64,000 nucleotides of DNA from Panagrolaimus kolymaensis (GCA_028622995.1 JAJQJQ010000003.1:6882001-6946000), one strand, 5' to 3'; numbered from the stretch's first letter, positions 10,509 to 31,900 are shown. Translations and numbers: made by a program. Notes: generated by a model from the sequence alone, not told the origin.

Positions 10509-13423
10509 ATGAAAGAAGAAATTACGCAACCGACTTCAACTGCATCACCTTCAACTTCGCCTGCTTCTAAATCGTCTGCGTTTAATGTTGAAAATTTGTT
10601 ACAAACTAAAAGTGTTGGTGGATGTGAATCCATAAATTTTTCTATTGCTAATAATCCTTTATTTTTATCTGCATTTTCTACTTCTAATTTATCTTTTAAT
10701 GATTCAATGACAGCAGCTTCCTTGATCTCATCGTTCGCTACTACCTCTTCTCCCACGCCCGGTATAATTCCTTCTATTCCATTAATGTCTAATGCCACAA
10801 TAGCTTCTTCCAACAACAATATTGCAACCACGAGTTCTGAATCAATGTCATCTCATCGACCCATTATTGATCCAGCCGCAATGTTTTTCTTTCAATCTCT
10901 AAAACTTCCGGGACTTTACCTTGACACTTCTCCTCCACAATTAATTCCAAATAATAATATTTCTTCAACTTCACCCAAAATGAAAAAATCCCATCATAAT
11001 TTTCCTTGGCAGTCATCCTCTGATTCCAGCTCAAATTCAGGTTCGCTAACTCAAAAATTTTCTTTTATTTTTTGAAACAAAATTATTTTTTAGATAATTC
11101 AAAAATATCCAGTGCTATTTCAAAATGCATGCTTCGAAAACATAAAAATAACCGTAAACCCCGGACTCCATTTAGCACCCAACAATTAGTATCATTGGAA
11201 AGAAAATTTCAACAAAAACAATATTTATCTATTGCAGAAAGGGCAGAATTTAGTGCTTCGCTAAAATTAACTGAAACTCAAGTTAAAATATGGTTTCAGG
11301 TATGTTCGTTACATTTCACTATCACTCTTTTTATTTTATTTTTTGGCGCCAATTATTATTTTTCAATCATGATTACCATAACCTCTTTTGTTGTTTGTTC
11401 CACACATTTTTGTGATACCTTTTCTTTTTGTCTTAATATTTTCGGCACGCGCGTAAGTAATGCATGCCACTTCTCTGAAAAAAAAAGAAGAAAAAATCAT
11501 TTTCTTATCTGATTTTCTCAAGAGCTATCATTATTGTTTTACCTTTAAGTCAGTCAAAATATAATATTTAGTTAGTTAGTGATCATCATCATCATCGCGT
11601 GGTGTATATTTAATTGTTTATATATTCTCGCTTCACTTTTTTCCATATAGATTTGATTTGATTTTTTCGAGTTGATGCGTGTCAATTGATATGCATCCAA
11701 TAATTACATAAATTACTGTAAGACAATAGGACTAAAAAATATATTTTTCCTTTCTTGTTAATAACCAAGCAATGAATTAGTGTTATTCTTGCCATCCTCG
11801 AAAATAAAATCATTCCTTGAAACAATGGAAGTAAAAAAATAAAATAAATAAAAAATAAAAATAAAGTGAAGTTTACGTATTTTTTGAAGCAGCAGCGTCA
11901 GTTGGTTTGTTTCTTTATTTTTTTTTTTGCAAAAAAACAGGTTATTTTTTTTTGTTAACAACAACAATGCGGGAAATATTTGTGCACGCCAGATTTTTTT
12001 GCCCTTTTTTCTTTCTTATCCAATTAATAGCCAAAGCAGATGGCCTTTTAAATAATATAATTTTTCGCTGTTGTTGGTTTGTTTTCCTCATCTCATGCTG
12101 TTTCTTTTCTCTTTCTTTTTTGACATAATACCGTAGTAATAATTCTTAAGGTCACTTTTTTATTTTGATAACTTAATTTTTCTTTCCTTTGTTTATTTAA
12201 ACGAAGAGTGGTAGTAATCAGTTTTGTAAAGGAAACAAAAAAAAGTTTTAAAGAAATGACCTCTAGAAAAAAAGGGCGGCTATCAAACAACAGCATGCGC
12301 GATCGAGACAATTCTTAGAAGACTGCTTTGTCAATGAATTTTTTTAACAATCAAATTGAAAAATTTTGTCATCGACGCCCGCTGTGAAATAGTGCAACAA
12401 TACATAAATAAGCTTTTGTTTATAGACTAACTAACTAACCGCAACTGAAAAAAGATAGATTACGGTGACTCACATTTTTAAATTGACACTAAATTTGGGC
12501 AAGAAAAAAATAGAAAAAATGAAACATTATTGATAGCATTTTTTTTTTCACTAAAAAAATAATTATGACTTTTCCAACAATAATGTTTTTTGTTGGATAA
12601 TAATAATTTTTCCAGGAGAAGAGATTATCTGATTGGATTTTAAGGAGAGTCATTGTTATTTTTTGAGTGACCGCATAAGATTGATGAGTAATAAATGAGG
12701 ACGACCGAAAACGATGAAGACGATGCTTCGCTATTTACCTTGAAAAAAAAAACCAAAATAAAAGAGAGCAACGAACAAAAAAAAGATGGCGTTAATTTGT
12801 GTGAAAAGAAAATAGAAGCATGCGACCAATATAAGAAAGACAGATAAATATATATCCATTTCAATTCATTTTTTTCGAAAATCTCTCATGGGAGGTATTG
12901 CGCAAGCAAGCATTTCCTTATTCTTATTTTTAAACGATTAATGTTGCCTAATGCAGCATCCAGCACCAAGAAGTATGTTTGCACATTAGAATGAAATACG
13001 ATTGCCAATTTATAATAGCGCAAAGAAATATAAAAATAAAAATATATGACAGATGCGCGGCAGTGGTTGAGGTTGTTGATTTAATAATAAAAAAAAGTAA
13101 CAACAGCAGCGATGTCCTTAAAAAATATTGCGGCATGTCTCTCTATTGTCTTTCAAAATCGGAAATGAATCAAATCTTTTTTTAATTTTTTAAGGTCAAA
13201 CAACATTCATTTTATTGTCTTCAAAAATTTAATCAAATTCCTATTCAAAAAAATCTTAATTGATTTATATCCAATTTAATAATTTTCAAAAAAAATATTT
13301 CAGAATCGACGAGCCAAATGCAAAAGATTACAGGAAGCAGAAATTGAAAGAGTTAATTTTGCTCAAGTTGGAGCTTTAGCCGCTGCTGTAGCTGCAAATA
13401 ATCGAGCGTTTCCACAATGGTAA
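10509..13423 (+). CDS. vab-15: Msx/Msh-class homeodomain transcription factor (vab-15-like)
   Basis: Three exons (10509-11040, 11094-11299, 13304-13423) encode 285 residues. The homeodomain starts near residue 197 ([14 protein letters not shown]...) and carries the Msx signatures [20 protein letters not shown] and [16 protein letters not shown]; the third helix is split by a 2-kb intron exactly after WFQ. Msx proteins repress transcription in neural and ectodermal patterning; vab-15 is the C. elegans member. Near the N-terminus FNVENLL (residues 25-31) matches the engrailed-homology-1 motif that recruits Groucho/TLE corepressors. Between them lies a Ser/Thr/Asn-rich linker. The tail after the homeodomain is short and Ala-rich ([12 protein letters not shown]..., ending AFPQW). 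The family call is secure; the symbol is inferred from homology. Confidence 0.93.
11300..13303 (+). other. 2.0-kb intron of the Msx gene
   Basis: The donor is CAG|GTATGT and the acceptor ATTTCAG|AATCG. It is about 40 times longer than the usual ~50-bp introns here and splits the homeodomain recognition helix. The content is AT-rich low complexity with ATC/GAT runs near 11581-11597 and CTAACTAA motifs near 12427. No gene was seen inside; intronic enhancers are plausible. Confidence 0.6.
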
Positions 13424-16257
13424 AATAAAAAGATATATTCTCAAAACGTTATCTCAAATCAAAATTTAAAAAATGCATTCCAATTCCCAAAAACTAAACT
13501 AAACTTAACCTTTTCTTTTTTCCGGTTTGAATCAGGCATAAAAAATTGATATAAACTTTCCTATAATTTTTTTCCTTTCTTCTTTTTTATAATTTTTTTG
13601 TTTGTTGTTTTTCTTCCATTTGGCTTTTTTCTCTTTGTTTTTTCTTTCTAGTCTGAAAGCAGCTACAGTACCCCATAATGGACTGTGTTCTGCTTTTGTC
13701 AAACAAATTTTTTGGACATCTCTCTTCAATAATTTTCTTTTTTATTTTATTTAAAAAAAGTGTTGATGTTCTTTTTTTTTCTTCATTATTTTTCATTGAA
13801 CGCTGAAAGCATTTTGTCTCAAATAAAAAAAACTTGTGAAATTTATCTTTGTTTGATAAATTGAGCTTTAATAGGTTTGGCAATGACGACTCCGACTTAC
13901 TTGCTTACTTCTACAACCTCAGAGTTAATGCAAACAATTTTTTTTAACCGCAAGTAGAAAAAAAGAGAAGAAAAAGATATGTCAGATTTTTTGATTTGAA
14001 AAACAGTTGTTTTCTCTTATGTTTATACAATATAATTTATTACTGGGCCATACATACATATTCACTCACTAACAAAGAAAGAAAGAAAAATATCATTTAG
14101 TTGAAATGGCTTTTAGCGCCTGCATTTATCTATTTGCCTCCACTTTTTTTTTTCATTCGAATATATTTTTTCCTTCCAATCAAATGATGGAAGCAAAACA
14201 AAATATTGCTACTACACTCAATCAAGCGACATGCTTTCTTTATGCTTGGATTTATTTTTATTTTTTGAAAAAAAAGTGAAAGAAACGCAAAAAAGTCAAT
14301 TAGTCGTTGTTGATCGTGCTGATGCTGCCAGTTAGTGGATCATCCAAAAATTTGATGGAATAGAAATGTTTTCTTTTTTCTTTTCAAACATTGGAGTCAT
14401 TTTCAAAGTTGATCACTTTTTCAATATTTTAAGCGGCAGCAGCATTGAAAAAAAAGAAAGGCATCATTGTTGTTAAAAAGCAATTTGGCAATTTAATTTT
14501 GTTACTTGCTGCTAAAAAAGTTGGACCAACGACGGAGGTAAGAAAGAAACAATAACATTTGGTGGAAGCAAATCAAAAGACAAAAGTCAATTCAACTCAT
14601 TTGTTTTTGCTTTGCTTTTTTTTATTTTAAATAAGCAATCAACGCTCAATTAGAGTACCTCATTCATTTTTATTGAAAGAAGAAAAAGAAAATGAAATTT
14701 GCCCCGACGGCGGCCTATTCCTTTTTATCAATCACTTAAACGACATCTCCCAATTAATGGATTTGCGACGCTTTTTTAACTTTTTTTTTGTTATTTTTAT
14801 TCTGAATAAATGTTATTAAAAGACGATTGACTGATTGAATTGACTGATCGACCAATTGCTTTTTATCGCCCCCAAGAATAGAAAAATATTTTCTTCAAAT
14901 AAAAAGCAACAACATAAAGCATCGAAAAACAATGGCATTTTCTTTTTTTGACCTCCTCAAGGGATCGAGGGGATAGAGTGCATAAAAAAGGCAACAATCG
15001 TGAAATGAGTGTGTCAAATGATTTACAAGCAGCAACAAGACAATGAAGAAGCAATTGCTTTTTACTTCTTTTTTGCAAATCATAAAAATTGACTTTCTGT
15101 GATTTTTTTGTTGTAGGAGCGCGAGTGGAAGAACATCGATCCTCGCCAAAAATGCCAACTAAGTTCATAATTTTTTTTACCATCCAGAAAAATATACGCC
15201 AAGGGAGCATTTTCTTTTACGAAATGAGAAAAAAGCGATTAACAAAAAAAAGAATTAGACTAATGAGCAATAAATATTTATTTAAAAGCACGTAATTAAC
15301 TCTAACAAATTTTAGTTTTTCACTAATTTGCGAAAACGCTGACATGACCCCATAATTTTGAGTTATGCTAAGTTAAAAGAAAAGAAGAAAAACAAAACAA
15401 AAAACTGCTGCGTAAGGTTCCATAGAATAGAATAACATAAATTTTTATTAATGTGTTTTTTTAAACGTTGAATGAAATGAAAAAAATCTATCACCAAATT
15501 AAAAACAAACAAGAGGGGACTTTGGAAAATTATTGAAAAAAGATTTACGAATACAAAATTTAGGGTGAAAAAATAAAAACAAATATGTATATGTATTAGC
15601 ATCCTTATTATTTAAATTTTTGTATTATTCTAAAGCTTTTTACTTATTTCTGTGATAGCTTTCTCTAACTATAAAAAGCCAAAAGGTGGGTTCCATTCAT
15701 TACGTTAAAAATCATTAGGTACAAAGGCTTGAAATCAGTAGCATAAGCAAATTCTTCATAATTGTAATTTGCAAAAAATCATTTTTTAATTTTCAAATAT
15801 TTATTGGTCGTTGTTTCAAAACACGTATATCGAACAGTTTTGACAAAAAAAGAAGAAGAGTAAATCCAAATAATAAAGAAACAAACTAAAAAAAATCATT
15901 TGCTAATTAATTTCAACAAGTAAATTTAAAAAATATATAGAAACGAAAAAAAAATATTTGAACAGAAAAAAATAAAAATATTTTAGATCAAAAAGACAAG
16001 ATTTGGTTTAGCATTAAAAGCACTAAAACTTATAAAAATTAGATAATTAAATACTGTTAAAATTAATCAAAAAATTAGTTTAAAAAATGTGACACTAAGG
16101 AAACAATAAAAAAAAATTTACCGAGGCAGCGAGTTTGCAAAAAATAAAAAGCATCATCAAAAAAATATTAAACAAATACAATTATTACTACCGGGTTTAA
16201 GGTGCCAAAAATAAAATAAAGAAAGGAAAAATAAAGTTTTTTTAAACTACGAAAAAG
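13424..16257. other. 2.8-kb intergenic region between the convergent Msx and CtBP genes
   Basis: AT-rich, with many poly-A/poly-T runs and GAAA-type purine tracts. The short open frames lack codon structure and splice signals. No supportable gene. Confidence 0.45.
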
Positions 16258-20881
<4,624 letters not shown>

Positions 20882-23800
20882 GAGACCAATGTGTTTAAAT
20901 AAATGATCTAATGTTAGAGAAATAATAATAATAATTAAACTTTATTTTTTCCAAAACAAATTTTTATACCACTGATGAATCACGTTTATTATTATTTCAC
21001 TTCAATTAATTTTCCCGGTAGACAAAAAAAAATATGTGTGACAACAACAATGCTGTAAGAGACTAACTAATATTTTACTCGTAACAAATATAAAAACAAG
21101 AAGAAGACTTAATGGACCCGCGTGAAGGTGACAGCTTTTTTTCTTTCTTCTACCAACCAAAAGGAATAAAGAAGAAGCCATTTTTGTGCCATAATTGGTA
21201 TTTCTTTTTTATTTTCTCTCTATTACTACATTACTACCAATAACAAACATACATGTGAAAGAGATATTTATTTATTATAAAATGGCTTTTGTTTGTCGCA
21301 ATTTTTACATAAAGTAAAAAAGTTATTAAAATAAGATGGAAGAAAGAAGAAAAAAGTAAAGGAAATAAATATTATTTATTGTTATCGAAACCATGGTGCT
21401 GCTTCTTCTTAACACCACCAAGAAAGAGATATGCCAAAAGCGCAAAAATGTAATTGAAAAAGGAGGAGGACAAATAGCTTTTAAAGAAAAAAAGTTGGCT
21501 TCTTAAAATAAAAGAAGCGCCAAAAGCAATTTTAGGCGGTTTCCACCGCCAAAAAGAAGTGCAGCAGCAGTGTTGTACATTCATTTTGACAGGCCATCTT
21601 CGGAGGTCCCTTTTTAACCAAGTAGTAGCTAACCCAAAAAAAGTCAACTGGAGATCAAATTAAAATCTTAAAGAGCTCTTCTTTTTCTTGCCTGCCAGTT
21701 ACCGCTCTCCACCAAAACTAATTATCGCTAAAGTGTTAGCTGCTTCTGTTGTTGGTTTTATCGGAATGAAGCATCAGTTTGTCAAAGCCATCTTTCAAAA
21801 AAATGCATCCCCAGAATTTGATCGTAAAGCCACAAAAAAAATTAATACTCAAGAAAAAGACTAAACGGACTTCCTTTTTTTGTTATTTCAAACAAAAAAT
21901 TTTATATTAAATTTAAGTAACAAAAAAAGAAAAAGACGAGGTCCAATTGAAGAAAAGCGATTACTAACTTTAATAAGTGATTGGAGAGCTGGCTTCTTTT
22001 TTTACCGCAAACTTGTCAGACTTCAAAAATGCTGGCAGCAGCAACAGCAGCCAACAACAACGTCGGCATTGGCAGATCAAGTGGCAGAAGGTGATGTAAC
22101 TTGATATAAATGATGGACAAGCTGTCGCTGTGTTTTGTTGGTGGAAATATGAAATGAGTGATCGGTGCACCAAGAAATTATGCTGTTCTTCTGTTCGAAT
22201 TTTGCAATAATAACGAGACCAGAGGCCAGCCAAGTAAGCATGTTGCGATATTTTTTTTACTAAAGGTGGAAGATGAGATGAGACAATAAGATATGAGGAG
22301 GATGAATGCAAAAATGAGACAAATCAAAACCACAAATATTATTGATTTTGCTTGCTTAAAGTAAGTAACATTTAACTATGATTTAAAATAAACGGTAACA
22401 AGTTTTTAAATACGATATACTCAATTGATGATTGAAGGCTAAATAGACACACCACAACTGTGCATGTTTAATTTTTTTGGAGCTTAACTTCCACACATTA
22501 ACCAACCACAGCAGAACAAAAAAAAAAAAAGAGAAGAAAGTAAAAAAGATAAGTTGGAAGATAGATATTACCACAACGGTATTGAGTTACACATACACGC
22601 GCCTGTGGCAGGCAAATGTGCCCACGCAACTCACTACACTGTTTTTTTTATTTTGGAGGATAAGATAGATAGATAAAATGACTTCTTCCAAGATATGCTG
22701 CTGTCAAAGTCTGGGGTTTTAGAAGAAATTGTAGAAAGTAATCACCACTAACCAGGAGGAAAGCTCAAGTAAACACATACATCTCCAAAAACTTTTGCTC
22801 CTCCAAATTTCATTTACTTTTTTTTTCGTTTCTTTTTGATTCTTTTGAAAAAGTTAGTTTTGTGCCGCAAACGAGCCAAATTGTCGTCGTCCGGGATTTG
22901 AGTTCAATCTTCCTCCAAAGTGGGGGTAATCTAATCGAGGGAGGAAGAATTGCATAAGAAGTCGGTTGTCAAAAATGTACTCCTCTAATCACCGATGTTC
23001 CGGCGGTTGAGTCCTTTTTCCTTTTCTTTTTCAATTTGTGTTTTTGGAAGGGAAAGAAAAGAAGCATTTGACACTTCATTTTTTGTTTTGTGAAGCCTCT
23101 TACAATGTTTTTGGTTCGTGGTGGAAATGTCCAAGTTTTTTTTTTGAAGTGTGAGCCAGAATCAAAAAGTTAGAACATCCGCGGCCATGTAAAGTCAAGG
23201 AGGACAAAGTCAAGTAGATGGTTTTGGTGGCAAAGCGCTTGAAATGGGCTCGCTTTTTTGGCCTAAATGACCCGCTTTGATGACAGACTAGTGTGTTCAT
23301 CAACTTTTGCCGCCGCAAATCCAATTTAACCCGCAATCTTATTTTGGCCTTCCAAGTCTTTTTATACCGATAGACAATCACTTTTTTGAAACTTAAGAAA
23401 ATTTTTATAGATTAACTTTTGCGCCCTTTTTTAAAGATGCAAAAAGAGGAAGAAAAAAAAACATTTTTTTGAGGAGATGTCAATCAAAAAATAAAATTAC
23501 ACTATACTCTTTTTTTTAAATGTTACTAAACCAAAAAGTTGTTTGAGTAAAAATAAACTTATCAAAAGTCTCATTTCATTAAGAAGGAGAAAATTTTAAG
23601 CAAGCAATGGCTCCAAGCCAAACTTAATGCTTGTTAACATCTTCCAAAACAACTAAGTACATACAACTTTTTTTTCTCGAGCCTATCCATTTATATATCT
23701 TAGTGAAAGTGGTAGTACTTACACATCTTTTTTACGCCTGATTTTTAGATTCCAAAAAAAAGAAGAAAACTTTGAGAAAAAAAGTTTATAAATTAATAAA

Positions 23801-25497
23801 TACCAGAAATAAATTAATCGCATAAAAACAAGAAGATTTTGAAAAAATGAAAAATAAAATTTAGCATGGGAATCTCTCATAATATTTTTTGTTTCTTCTC
23901 CTTCTTTTTTTACCAAAAATATAAATAAGTAAGCTAGCGCATCTCACATTGACGCCAAATAAATAAATGTAAAAAAAAAGTAAAGAGAAAAAGATTTAAT
24001 AATGTAATATATCTTGGCATTATTGGTATTGGTGTCATTGAATAAAAAAAATACTAAAGATAAAATACCGGATGCGGAATGGGTGGATTACACCTAGGTA
24101 GAAAAAAAAAAGAAAGAAGAAGCTATTCAAGAAGTTGAATGGCATATTCCATCATTGTACGCAATAACACCCTTCGTTTTCCATTTATTTCTAAACAAAT
24201 TTTTTGATGATGCATAATCAAAAGAAACAAAGTAAAGGTATAACGTAAAAATGAGTAAAATGGGAAATAAAAATTACGTTTTTTAGGAAGTGAAATTAGA
24301 AGAATGTCAATGAAGAAGAGAACTTTTTGAAATACAAGAAAAATTTTAATTGCATTCCTAAATATGAAAAATTCTAAGGCCGTTGAAGTTAGGATCAAGG
24401 AAACAGTTCAAGTTAAAAATTAAAATTGTAACACCTGTCGCCATCCATCTTTTGAAAAAGAAAGATAAAAAATCGTAAACCAAAAAAACTTTTGAAAAAT
24501 TATAAGGAAAAAAAGTGCTGCCAGGAAAAAAGATGAAAAATAATAATGATAGCTTCTGGTCTCACATATTTATTTCTCTTTTGAGCAGCAATAAACATGG
24601 CGATGAATTTGCAATAAAACAATCAAAACCAAAGAAAATAAAGAAGCAAGAGAAAAGAAAAAGCAGCACAAGCAATGAATGAGACCGAAGAAGCAATAAA
24701 TGAGTCTTTAACTAACAAAGTTATCACCAGACAGATAGATTCCATTCCAATATTCATTTATGATTTCAGAAAAAAGATTTAAAAAAACAATATAAAATAA
24801 GTTTTATTTTTGCCAATTTTTCTTAACTTTTTAGTATTTCTTTTTTACAATTAAAATATATTCTTATTAAAATTCAAGAAATAAACTAACCTTTCAAAAT
24901 GGAAAGATAACAGCTTCAGTATCGCTCCATATCTTTGATTTTAACAATATTGTAATTCACTCAATGCTTCAATAATTTCAAAATCTAAAATTATGATTTA
25001 ATAAGAAAATTTAAATAATTTTTTTATATATAAAAAATCGCGCGCTTATGGCAGGAAAAAAAGAGTTGGGTTGGCAAAATGCCATACCTTCTAAACTAAT
25101 TCCGATAAATATCCTCGAAAAACCATCTATTTATTTCCCTGGATTGGACCTAATTTTTAGCAGTAATAGTTTAAAGAATATTGTTTAAAACATGAAAGAT
25201 AAAACAAAGCATTTTAAACATAAAAGCTTGAAATTATTTTTTAGCAAGATACAAAAAATGTTTTTGTTCACTAACCAACTTTCGTTTCGAGAAAAATACA
25301 AACTTTCTTATGTTAGATGGAATGTTGCTTATCGCGTTATTCTATTTTTATATTTGTTTGCAAAAAAAGAAATGTGTTAAAAAAAATAATTAATTTATTT
25401 TATATATAACTTTTCAAACTACATTATTATTATTTTCTTTACCAGTATAAGCCTGATATAATAACAAAAAAGCACCCGTTTTATTTAAATAATATAT
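20882..25497. other. 4.6-kb gene-poor region upstream of ctbp-1
   Basis: No supportable gene on either strand; the longest frames lack splice sites and plausible composition. The region is AT-rich with AAGAAG-type purine runs and a short GGCGGT...ACCGCC hairpin near 21536-21551. A less AT-rich patch at about 22860-23360 stands out but shows no coding or RNA structure I can support. It likely holds the ctbp-1 promoter and the 3' end of the ARL gene. Confidence 0.4.
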
Positions 25498-27639
<2,142 letters not shown>

Positions 27640-28335
27640 ATGACAGATATTATTGAATTTAACGTTGGCGGTCAGCTATATACAACCACATTTGACACTA
27701 TATCTTTTGACAAACGTTCTGCGTTATATATGGTGAGTAGTAGTTTAGTGTTTTTTTATTTGTTTACATTTTTAAGCAACAGCTATTTGAAAGATTAAAT
27801 TTAATTTTGTGTTGCTTTTTTTAGTGGTATCTTGAAAGAAAGGGAGCAATGCATTTATCGAGAGATAAAAATGGTGCATATTTTATTGATCGAGATCCAT
27901 ATTGGTAATTTTATTTTTGCTTTATTTTTTTGAAACATTTTTTAATAAATGCTTTATTATTTATAGTTTTGGAATAATTCTTAATTACCTCAGATTGCAA
28001 GCTTCTAAACAATTATGGGAAGCTTGCCTTCCAAAAGATCCAGATCGTTTGGCATTATTAACTCAAGAAGCTGAATATTATCGTTTACCACTTTTACGGG
28101 ATCAAGCTATAGCACTTTTACATAATTGCACGGAAAAGGGTGATGTATCATATGTAAATGAAGTATGTGCAATATATAATGAGCAATAATAATATTTAAA
28201 AAAAAGACACTGCTTTAAATAACTTTTTTAACCGACTTTGGATTCTTTTTTATTTTTTGTTTATTCCAGGTTCTTTCCAAAAGTATTAGCTGTCCACAAG
28301 GTTTTGATATCAAACAGCTCAATTTAAATGATTGA
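27640..28335 (+). CDS. KCTD-type BTB/T1 domain protein
   Basis: KCTD proteins use a tetramerisation-type BTB domain to form oligomers, often as cullin-3 substrate adaptors. Four exons (27640-27732, 27825-27904, 27967-28162, 28270-28335) encode about 144 residues. The BTB fold is shown by IEFNVGGQLYTTT at the start, then FIDRDPYCFGIILNYLR and the LTQEAEYYRLPLLRDQA helix. A donor GTATGT at 28163 joins to a final exon after TTATTCCAG (28269), giving the end ...FDIKQLNLND. Without that splice the frame would end at 28189. The segment between the third strand and the EAEYY helix is longer than in most KCTDs. The subfamily is not assigned. Confidence 0.8.
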
Positions 28336-28928
28336 TAAAAATAACAAAAACCATCACACGCCTTCTTCTTCTTCCCTAACCTTTCTTGCACCGTCCTTAT
28401 TTTTTCCTAAGTTTACTACCTTTTTTTACTTTTCCTTGTTTTGTTTTTCAACACATTTTTTTCTCAGTATTTATAATTATTTTCTTTAATTAATTGTTAA
28501 ATAATTTTTTTATTGTTAATTATTTATAAAGATTTCATGGTAAAATTAAATTTTATGGGAGACATACTCATTCGAAAGTGGTTGTATTTGTTTCTGGGAA
28601 AAAACTTTCTTAAAGAAAGCAAAATTTTGATGAGATCTTTTTAAATATTAGTAAATACTTAGAAATTTTTGTTATGGACAAAAAATGTTGAGTAAATGAG
28701 ATCGTTTATTAATGAAGTAAATAGATAATACAAAAATTAATTAAAATTAAATTAATATTAATCAACAAAAATGAATTGGAAGTATATATTTTTTATGGGC
28801 GAGTTAATATGGTGGCAGTATTAGTGAGATTTTGTTTAAAAGTTATGCAAATACATAGATGGTCTTGGAGTGCTTATAATTATTGCAAATTACAAAAAAT
28901 AGAAATTACAATTAGTTATCGCAAATTT
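28336..28928. other. Intergenic, convergent 3' ends
   Basis: AT-rich 3' flanks of the KCTD gene (+) and the CXC-like gene (-). Nothing else was seen. Confidence 0.5.
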
Positions 28929-31900
28929 CTATGTTGTAGCACTTTTTCGAGTTAAATATTCCAACAATGTCTCTATCTCCATATTTATATTTGCTGTAGC
29001 CCTACGAATGCGTTGAGCAATTTCATTTGTTTCATTATCATCAAATGATCGACCACAAAATGATGCAACCATTGCTTGTGCATGAGCATCATCACTAAAA
29101 AAATTATCTTCAATGCTTTATATAAATTTATTTAGATGTTGTTTACCTTGCAACAGACATATTACTTCCATTTTTGTTACGAGTTTCCGAAGTTGTACGC
29201 ATAAGAAGTTTATCTCGGAGTTCATGCATATCGATAAAACTTCGACGCTTACTTGGAGTTGAACGAATTTTATGTGGCGTTGCAGTTAAGTCGAGCTGTA
29301 AAAAATAAAAAAATAATAAAACATTTAAAAAAGGGTGAAAATAACTTTAAAGAGTTTCGAAGTAAATTTTTTAAGTTTAAGAAAATATTTATAAGTAATT
29401 ACCTGTTTTAAAGCTTCATTAAGATCGCCACATTTTACTCGAATTTCAGAATAATGTAAAATAGTATTTTTTACAATTTCATGAATTTCAGCAACCCAAA
29501 ATTTCATTGATAATCCTAAAGCTCTTCTACATTCATTTATAAACGATTGAGATTGAGCAACAGATTTATCGAGATTATGATTATTCCATAATTGTAAATA
29601 TTCTCCTTTATGATCAGCATGTGGAGACCAGTCCATAACCGCTGACCAATCTTTCAACAATAAAGGTTCAACTTTAATTCCAGCTTGAAGCATTGATAAA
29701 ATTCCTTGCTTCGTATAAAGATCACCACGATTGAGATGAGGATATAAAAATTTCACAGTCATTTTAACATCCACTTTGCTGAGCTCTTTTCGAACTTTAG
29801 AAAGTAATAAACCGAGAAGTTTTGCGCAGGCTTTGTTGCTTTTACATTCATCCACGACTTCACATTTGGGGTCACAATCTTGATGGAAGCAAGGACTTTT
29901 AGAAACAAAAATTATAATTTCATATAAATCAATCTAAAATCAAAATAGAATTAATGAGTTTCCTTTTTACGATAAATCAAAGGCTTACTTTGTATTTTGA
30001 AATTAAATCGTAAATAGCAGCAACCAGTTGTTCTTCAACGTGTGGCTCACTTTTGGATTCATGATAAAAATCTCCTCGATAAACATAATCTTCACCAATT
30101 AAAGTTACAATCAATCCACTGCTTTCATGTTTGTGCTCCAAAAAACAGCTAGTTAAATGTTTAGGTACATGAAATTTGGCTGCACCATTTGTACAATCTC
30201 CACTGCATTTGCAACTGTAAAAAAATATTGAAAGTTATCGTGTCAGCTTTTTAAAAATTTCTTGTTACCTGCTTGAGCAAAATTCATAAACCCCTCGACA
30301 TGGACATTCTTTTTTTACACATTGCTTTTTATTTTTTGCACATTGACATCCTTGAGTGGGTTTATTAATTTTTGCAATTTTTTTGGTTGGTTCTTTGTTT
30401 TTGCATACTTGTTTGCAAGCGCATAATTTGCTACAACCTTCTTTAATTCTGAGGCAATCACATCTTTCTGATTTTGTACATACATTCTTGGCAGGTTTAT
30501 TTGGATCTGCTTCACAAGAGCATTTACAAATTGCTTGATTTAAACAATCTCCTCGATATCTGTAAAAATTTCTTTCTTTAAAATTTTGAAACAGCTGCAT
30601 CCCTAATTTTGTATGAAAAATAATTTTTTTTTCGCAAAATGTTTCATTCAAATTTCTATTTTTGAATAAAAAAAGCGCCTTTCTTTTTTCTTTCCCTTTT
30701 TTCCAAGTGCTAAAAATGCTTTTTTCATTTTTTGGAGATTTTGCCGATTGTGTTTTGTAAAGTGGTGTTCAATTCGTTGCTAATTACAAGCAAGTAAAGA
30801 ATGAAAGAATGAAGGGCTTGCTTCAAACTGTTCTTGCGTTCGCGCAATGACTAACAACAACGGCTAACTAACTAACTAACTAAAAGGTCTGGTTTAGCAC
30901 GAAAAACATGAAACCTTTTTTTGCAAGCAAACAAATTTTTTGCCGTTCGTAAACGAGCAAACAATAAAGGGCTTTACATTTTAGTTTTTTAAATAAAAAA
31001 AGGTTTTTCTTCATGTGCCAGACTGTCAACTGTCAAAACGTTAAGGAACCTTATCCATCAATCGAAAGAGTAAAAAAATTATAATCACAAAAAAAATTTT
31101 GGTGAACAAAGAAGCAATGAATAAATAATCATTTTCTGCTGTTTGTGCGCAAAAAGGAAAGAATAATAATAAAAAATATAAGTGTTCGAAATATGTATTT
31201 GAGTTTCTCTGCATTTGGCAGTATACATATGAAACATGTCAAAATTTGTCATTGTCAGATGCCGCAGCTGCTGGCAGCCAAAATCTTGGGGGTTTTTTTT
31301 TTTAAATTAGGAAATAAAAAAAGTATTATTTTTATTGTCCCCGTCATAAAATATTATGTCTTTTTTATTTGAAGAACAGTACTTAAGATTAGCTTCCATC
31401 CATAAAAAAAACTTTTTTTCATTGCGATGCGACGCAATCAGATTTGCAGGCAGTCGCTGTTGTTGTTATTGCCTTAAGCAAGCATTGCTTTTATTTTTTG
31501 TTAAATTTTTTCAAAATTAAATTTAAAAACAAAGAAGACAAAAAATGAAGCGCTTGAAATATTTTTTTTTCTCTTCTGAATCTATTGTCGCCGTCGCATG
31601 GGAATTTGCATGTGCTCTAACATTTTTTTTTCAACCCCTTCTTTTTTATTTCTATTTAATTTTATAAAAAGTTGCCAAAGAATTATTTACTACTCAAAAA
31701 AAGATAATTAAATATAAAACAATACAAACCAATCCAAAAAAAATCCTCTCAAAAACAATTGAAAGCATTCTTATTTTTTGGTAAAAGACATTAGCTTTTA
31801 AAAGTAAAACCCTTCTTTTTTAGCGGGTAAACAAACTGACGTAGTAAGTACGAAAAAAGAAAAATGAAGAAAAGAATGGCACTTTGATAATGGAAATTTT

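Noticed and set aside
23100..23381. 93-codon minus-strand frame in a less AT-rich patch
   Set aside because: No splice sites, no homology and an Arg/Lys/His-biased composition; treated as chance.
27640..28189. KCTD gene ending at the stop at 28187-28189
   Set aside because: A GTATGT donor at 28163 and a TTATTCCAG acceptor at 28269 lead to an in-frame coding-like exon ending at 28335; that model was preferred.
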